Assembly: GCA_021845575.1 (NCBI GenBank)
Contig: JAJZVQ010000005.1
Location: 1-32,148, forward strand
Source: Microcaldota archaeon
GTDB lineage: Archaea > Micrarchaeota > Micrarchaeia > Micrarchaeales > Micrarchaeaceae
Direction of reading: 5' to 3'
DNA: 32,148 nt
The position numbers and the translations under genes are program-made. The notes under the pieces are model-generated. The model searched no databases and was not told the DNA's origin. It saw only the letters and a list, made by a program, of their open reading frames with translations. Shown piece after piece: positions 31,039-32,148 of the stretch. Numbering within the stretch: the stretch's first letter is position 1; each line of letters begins with the position of its first letter.

Positions 31039-31141
31039 GCAGGGGTAGCAAAGTCTGGTCTGGCTCTAGCCACAGAAAAATGCGCAGGACTTAAGATCCT
31101 GTGGTCTAGCACCTTCGTGAGTTCAAATCTCACCCCCTGCA
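31039..31141 (+). tRNA. tRNA-Leu (anticodon UAA) with a probable D-loop intron of about 17-19 nt
   Basis: The acceptor stem is GCAGGGG with CCCCTGC and discriminator A31141. The anticodon arm CAGGA-CTTAAGA-TCCTG gives anticodon TAA with no intron at 37/38. The variable arm is class II, and the T-arm GTGAG-TTCAAAT-CTCAC is intact. The D-stem GCA/TGC encloses 30 nt instead of the 13 seen in the window's other tRNA-Leu. The excess folds as a bulge-helix-bulge-like motif: TCTG (31054-31057) with CAGA (31073-31076), a 3-nt bulge GTC, inner helix TGGC/GCCA and a 4-nt A stretch before the D-stem. Excision of about 31060-31078 would leave a normal D-loop with GG. CCA is not encoded. Confidence 0.9.
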
Positions 31142-31177
31142 AATCCAAAACCATGCTAATCAAATAGGGTTAATAAA

Positions 31178-31208
31178 AGGATATAAATATCTTTATCCCT
31201 AAAGATAT
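31178..31208 (+). promoter_or_regulatory. TATA box and perfect 9-bp palindromic operator of the mntA-hepT operon
   Basis: A TATA element (GGATATAAATAT, 31179-31190) is followed by a perfect inverted repeat: ATATCTTTA at 31187-31195 and TAAAGATAT at 31200-31208, spaced by TCCC. The ATG is at 31213, so transcription would start at about 31205-31213 (leaderless) inside or beside the palindrome. Its position and symmetry fit autorepression by the RHH-like domain of the first gene product. Confidence 0.6.
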
Positions 31209-31212
31209 CAAT

Positions 31213-31728
31213 ATGGCAGAAACGAAGATTTACATTGCGGATGCGGTCGACGCAAAGCTTAGAGAGATTGCAATGGAACGGTTTGGCTATGGCAGAGGGT
31301 CGATAAGTAGTGCCGTAGAAGAAGCAATAATCCAATGGTTGAGCACACAACATGCAATAAAGAATAAGATACAGGAAATAATAAAAACTGCTGAGAAAGA
31401 CAGACATGTCATTGCCATTCTATTATTTGGTAGTTATGCTAGAAGGGAAAAGAGTTACAGAGACGTAGATATTGCAATTTTGATTGACAAAGAAATTAAA
31501 TCGTTCGATGAGCTTAACAAATATTCAACAATAGAAAATGATATTAAATTTGATATCTCAATACTCAATGATCTCCCTTTGAATGTACAGAGGCGTGTGC
31601 TTAATGAAGCTAAGATTATTTTTCTAAACGATAAAGATAAATTGTATGACTATAGCATACAAATAGCAGAAAAATGGTCTAATTATAGTTATAGGTTTAA
31701 TATTTTAACTGGCGAAAAAAATGTTTGA
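31213..31728 (+). CDS. mntA: MntA-type minimal nucleotidyltransferase antitoxin fused to an N-terminal RHH-like domain
   Basis: In this 171-residue protein residues about 4-45 (KIYIADAVDAKLREIAMERFG, then GSISSAVEEAIIQWL) have the strand-helix-helix layout of a ribbon-helix-helix DNA-binding domain. Residues 65-135 are a minimal nucleotidyltransferase with LLFGSYARREKSYRDVDIAIL (G73-S74, D84, D86) and a third acid D114 in KFDISIL. MntA antitoxins add AMP to a tyrosine of the HEPN toxin HepT (type VII). It overlaps the HEPN gene by 8 bases. Most MntA proteins are single-domain, so the fused DNA-binding module is noteworthy and suggests direct autoregulation. Confidence 0.88.
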   Translation: MAETKIYIADAVDAKLREIAMERFGYGRGSISSAVEEAIIQWLSTQHAIKNKIQEIIKTAEKDRHVIAILLFGSYARREKSYRDVDIAILIDKEIKSFDELNKYSTIENDIKFDISILNDLPLNVQRRVLNEAKIIFLNDKDKLYDYSIQIAEKWSNYSYRFNILTGEKNV

Positions 31729-32134
31729 TAAAGAGCGAATAAAAGAAAAACTATCCAATCTTGAGCTTTATTCAAAGCGGCTTAGCTCGATTGTGCCTAA
31801 AAATTCTGATTCCTACAAAAATGCCGACATTATACTTAAGAGTGCAATCGAGAGAAACCTCCAGCTGGTAAGCGACGTAGAGCTCGATATCCTAGCTCTT
31901 TTATACAAAGGCCTTGAGCTCAAGCTTAGCGGTGACGATCTCTCATTAATAGAGAGCCTGAACGGCAAGCTTAGCAAAAAGAGCATAAATAAAATAAAGG
32001 AAAGGAGAACATTGAGGAATTTGTTGATACATGCATATGCCGATTCCGGCTATGAAGAAGAGTCTTTCAAGCAAGCATACAACACGTCTGATATTATTGA
32101 ATTTATAAAAGAAGTGAGGCAGCTTCTCGCATAG
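31721..32134 (+). CDS. hepT: HEPN-domain RNase toxin (HepT/DUF86 family)
   Basis: The 137-residue all-helical protein has the catalytic HEPN motif R-x4-H-x-Y in RNLLIHAY (R99, H104, Y106). Y106 is the tyrosine type modified by MntA partners. HEPN toxins act as dimeric metal-independent RNases, with tRNA or mRNA as targets. Its ATG lies 8 bases before the end of mntA, so it is translationally coupled. It follows the tRNA-Leu(UAA) gene, a common neighbourhood for acquired modules. The remaining 14 bases of the window are non-coding. Confidence 0.92.
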   Translation: MFDKERIKEKLSNLELYSKRLSSIVPKNSDSYKNADIILKSAIERNLQLVSDVELDILALLYKGLELKLSGDDLSLIESLNGKLSKKSINKIKERRTLRNLLIHAYADSGYEEESFKQAYNTSDIIEFIKEVRQLLA

Positions 32135-32148
32135 CATTGAAGCCCAGA

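Noticed and set aside
31039-31141. Selenocysteine or other extra-long tRNA
   Set aside because: The anticodon is TAA and the long part is in the D-loop with a splice-like fold; acceptor and T-arm lengths are those of leucine tRNA.

Overview
This window comes from an AT-rich archaeal chromosome. The diagnostic genes are archaeal: RNA polymerase subunits D and N, aIF1, aIF6, prefoldin alpha, eL18, eL31, eL39, eS19, LX (eL20) and PDCD5. The tRNA genes lack an encoded CCA and are interrupted. Very tight gene packing, a short RpoD without a ferredoxin-like domain, and introns at non-canonical tRNA positions suggest a reduced-genome DPANN-type lineage such as Micrarchaeota or Parvarchaeota. That placement is inference; no 16S gene is present.

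Layout. 1-7.3 kb holds the end of an unknown gene, a HIT protein, a leftward pair (GT-C-like membrane protein and stand-alone XPF/ERCC4 nuclease), a rightward envelope-glycan set (GT2 transferase, flippase) followed by ThpR, and a leftward unknown protein whose promoter region carries an exact 37-bp tandem duplication. 7.6-10.8 kb is the classical rpoD-rpl18e-rpl13-rps9-rpoN-rps2 cluster, with an intron-containing tRNA-Leu(GAG) and an interrupted tRNA-Pro(GGG) embedded in it and no rpoK. 10.9-17.1 kb is an accessory stretch: a CPA2 antiporter, an ATP-dependent RNA ligase, a zinc-ribbon protein, a PHP phosphoesterase, a transglutaminase-like/TPR protein, a glycine-zipper membrane protein and a CDGSH protein. 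17.2-19.1 kb is a base-repair pair (endonuclease III and EndoQ). 19.2-23.5 kb is translation machinery: leftward uL29-aIF1, and rightward eS19-PDCD5-eL39-eL31-aIF6-LX-prefoldin alpha-FtsY.

23.6-25.1 kb is an AbiE-type toxin-antitoxin pair bounded by perfect 28-bp direct repeats, which looks like an acquired cassette. 25.2-31.0 kb has a small helical protein, a full-length SMC, an unusually large signal peptidase I and a PAC2-family protein. The window ends with a tRNA-Leu(UAA) that appears to carry an intron in its D-loop, followed by an MntA/HepT (nucleotidyltransferase/HEPN) toxin-antitoxin operon. Its MntA is fused to a ribbon-helix-helix-like domain, and a perfect palindrome lies over the probable transcription start.

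The signals most worth following are the three tRNA genes interrupted at three different positions (anticodon loop, D-loop, T-arm), the RHH-MNT fusion with its own operator, the direct-repeat-bounded AbiE cassette, and a set of short exact tandem duplications at gene junctions. Several ribosomal genes carry a GTGAT Shine-Dalgarno whose GTG is in frame with the ATG and can mislead start prediction. No CRISPR array, insertion sequence or rRNA gene was seen.
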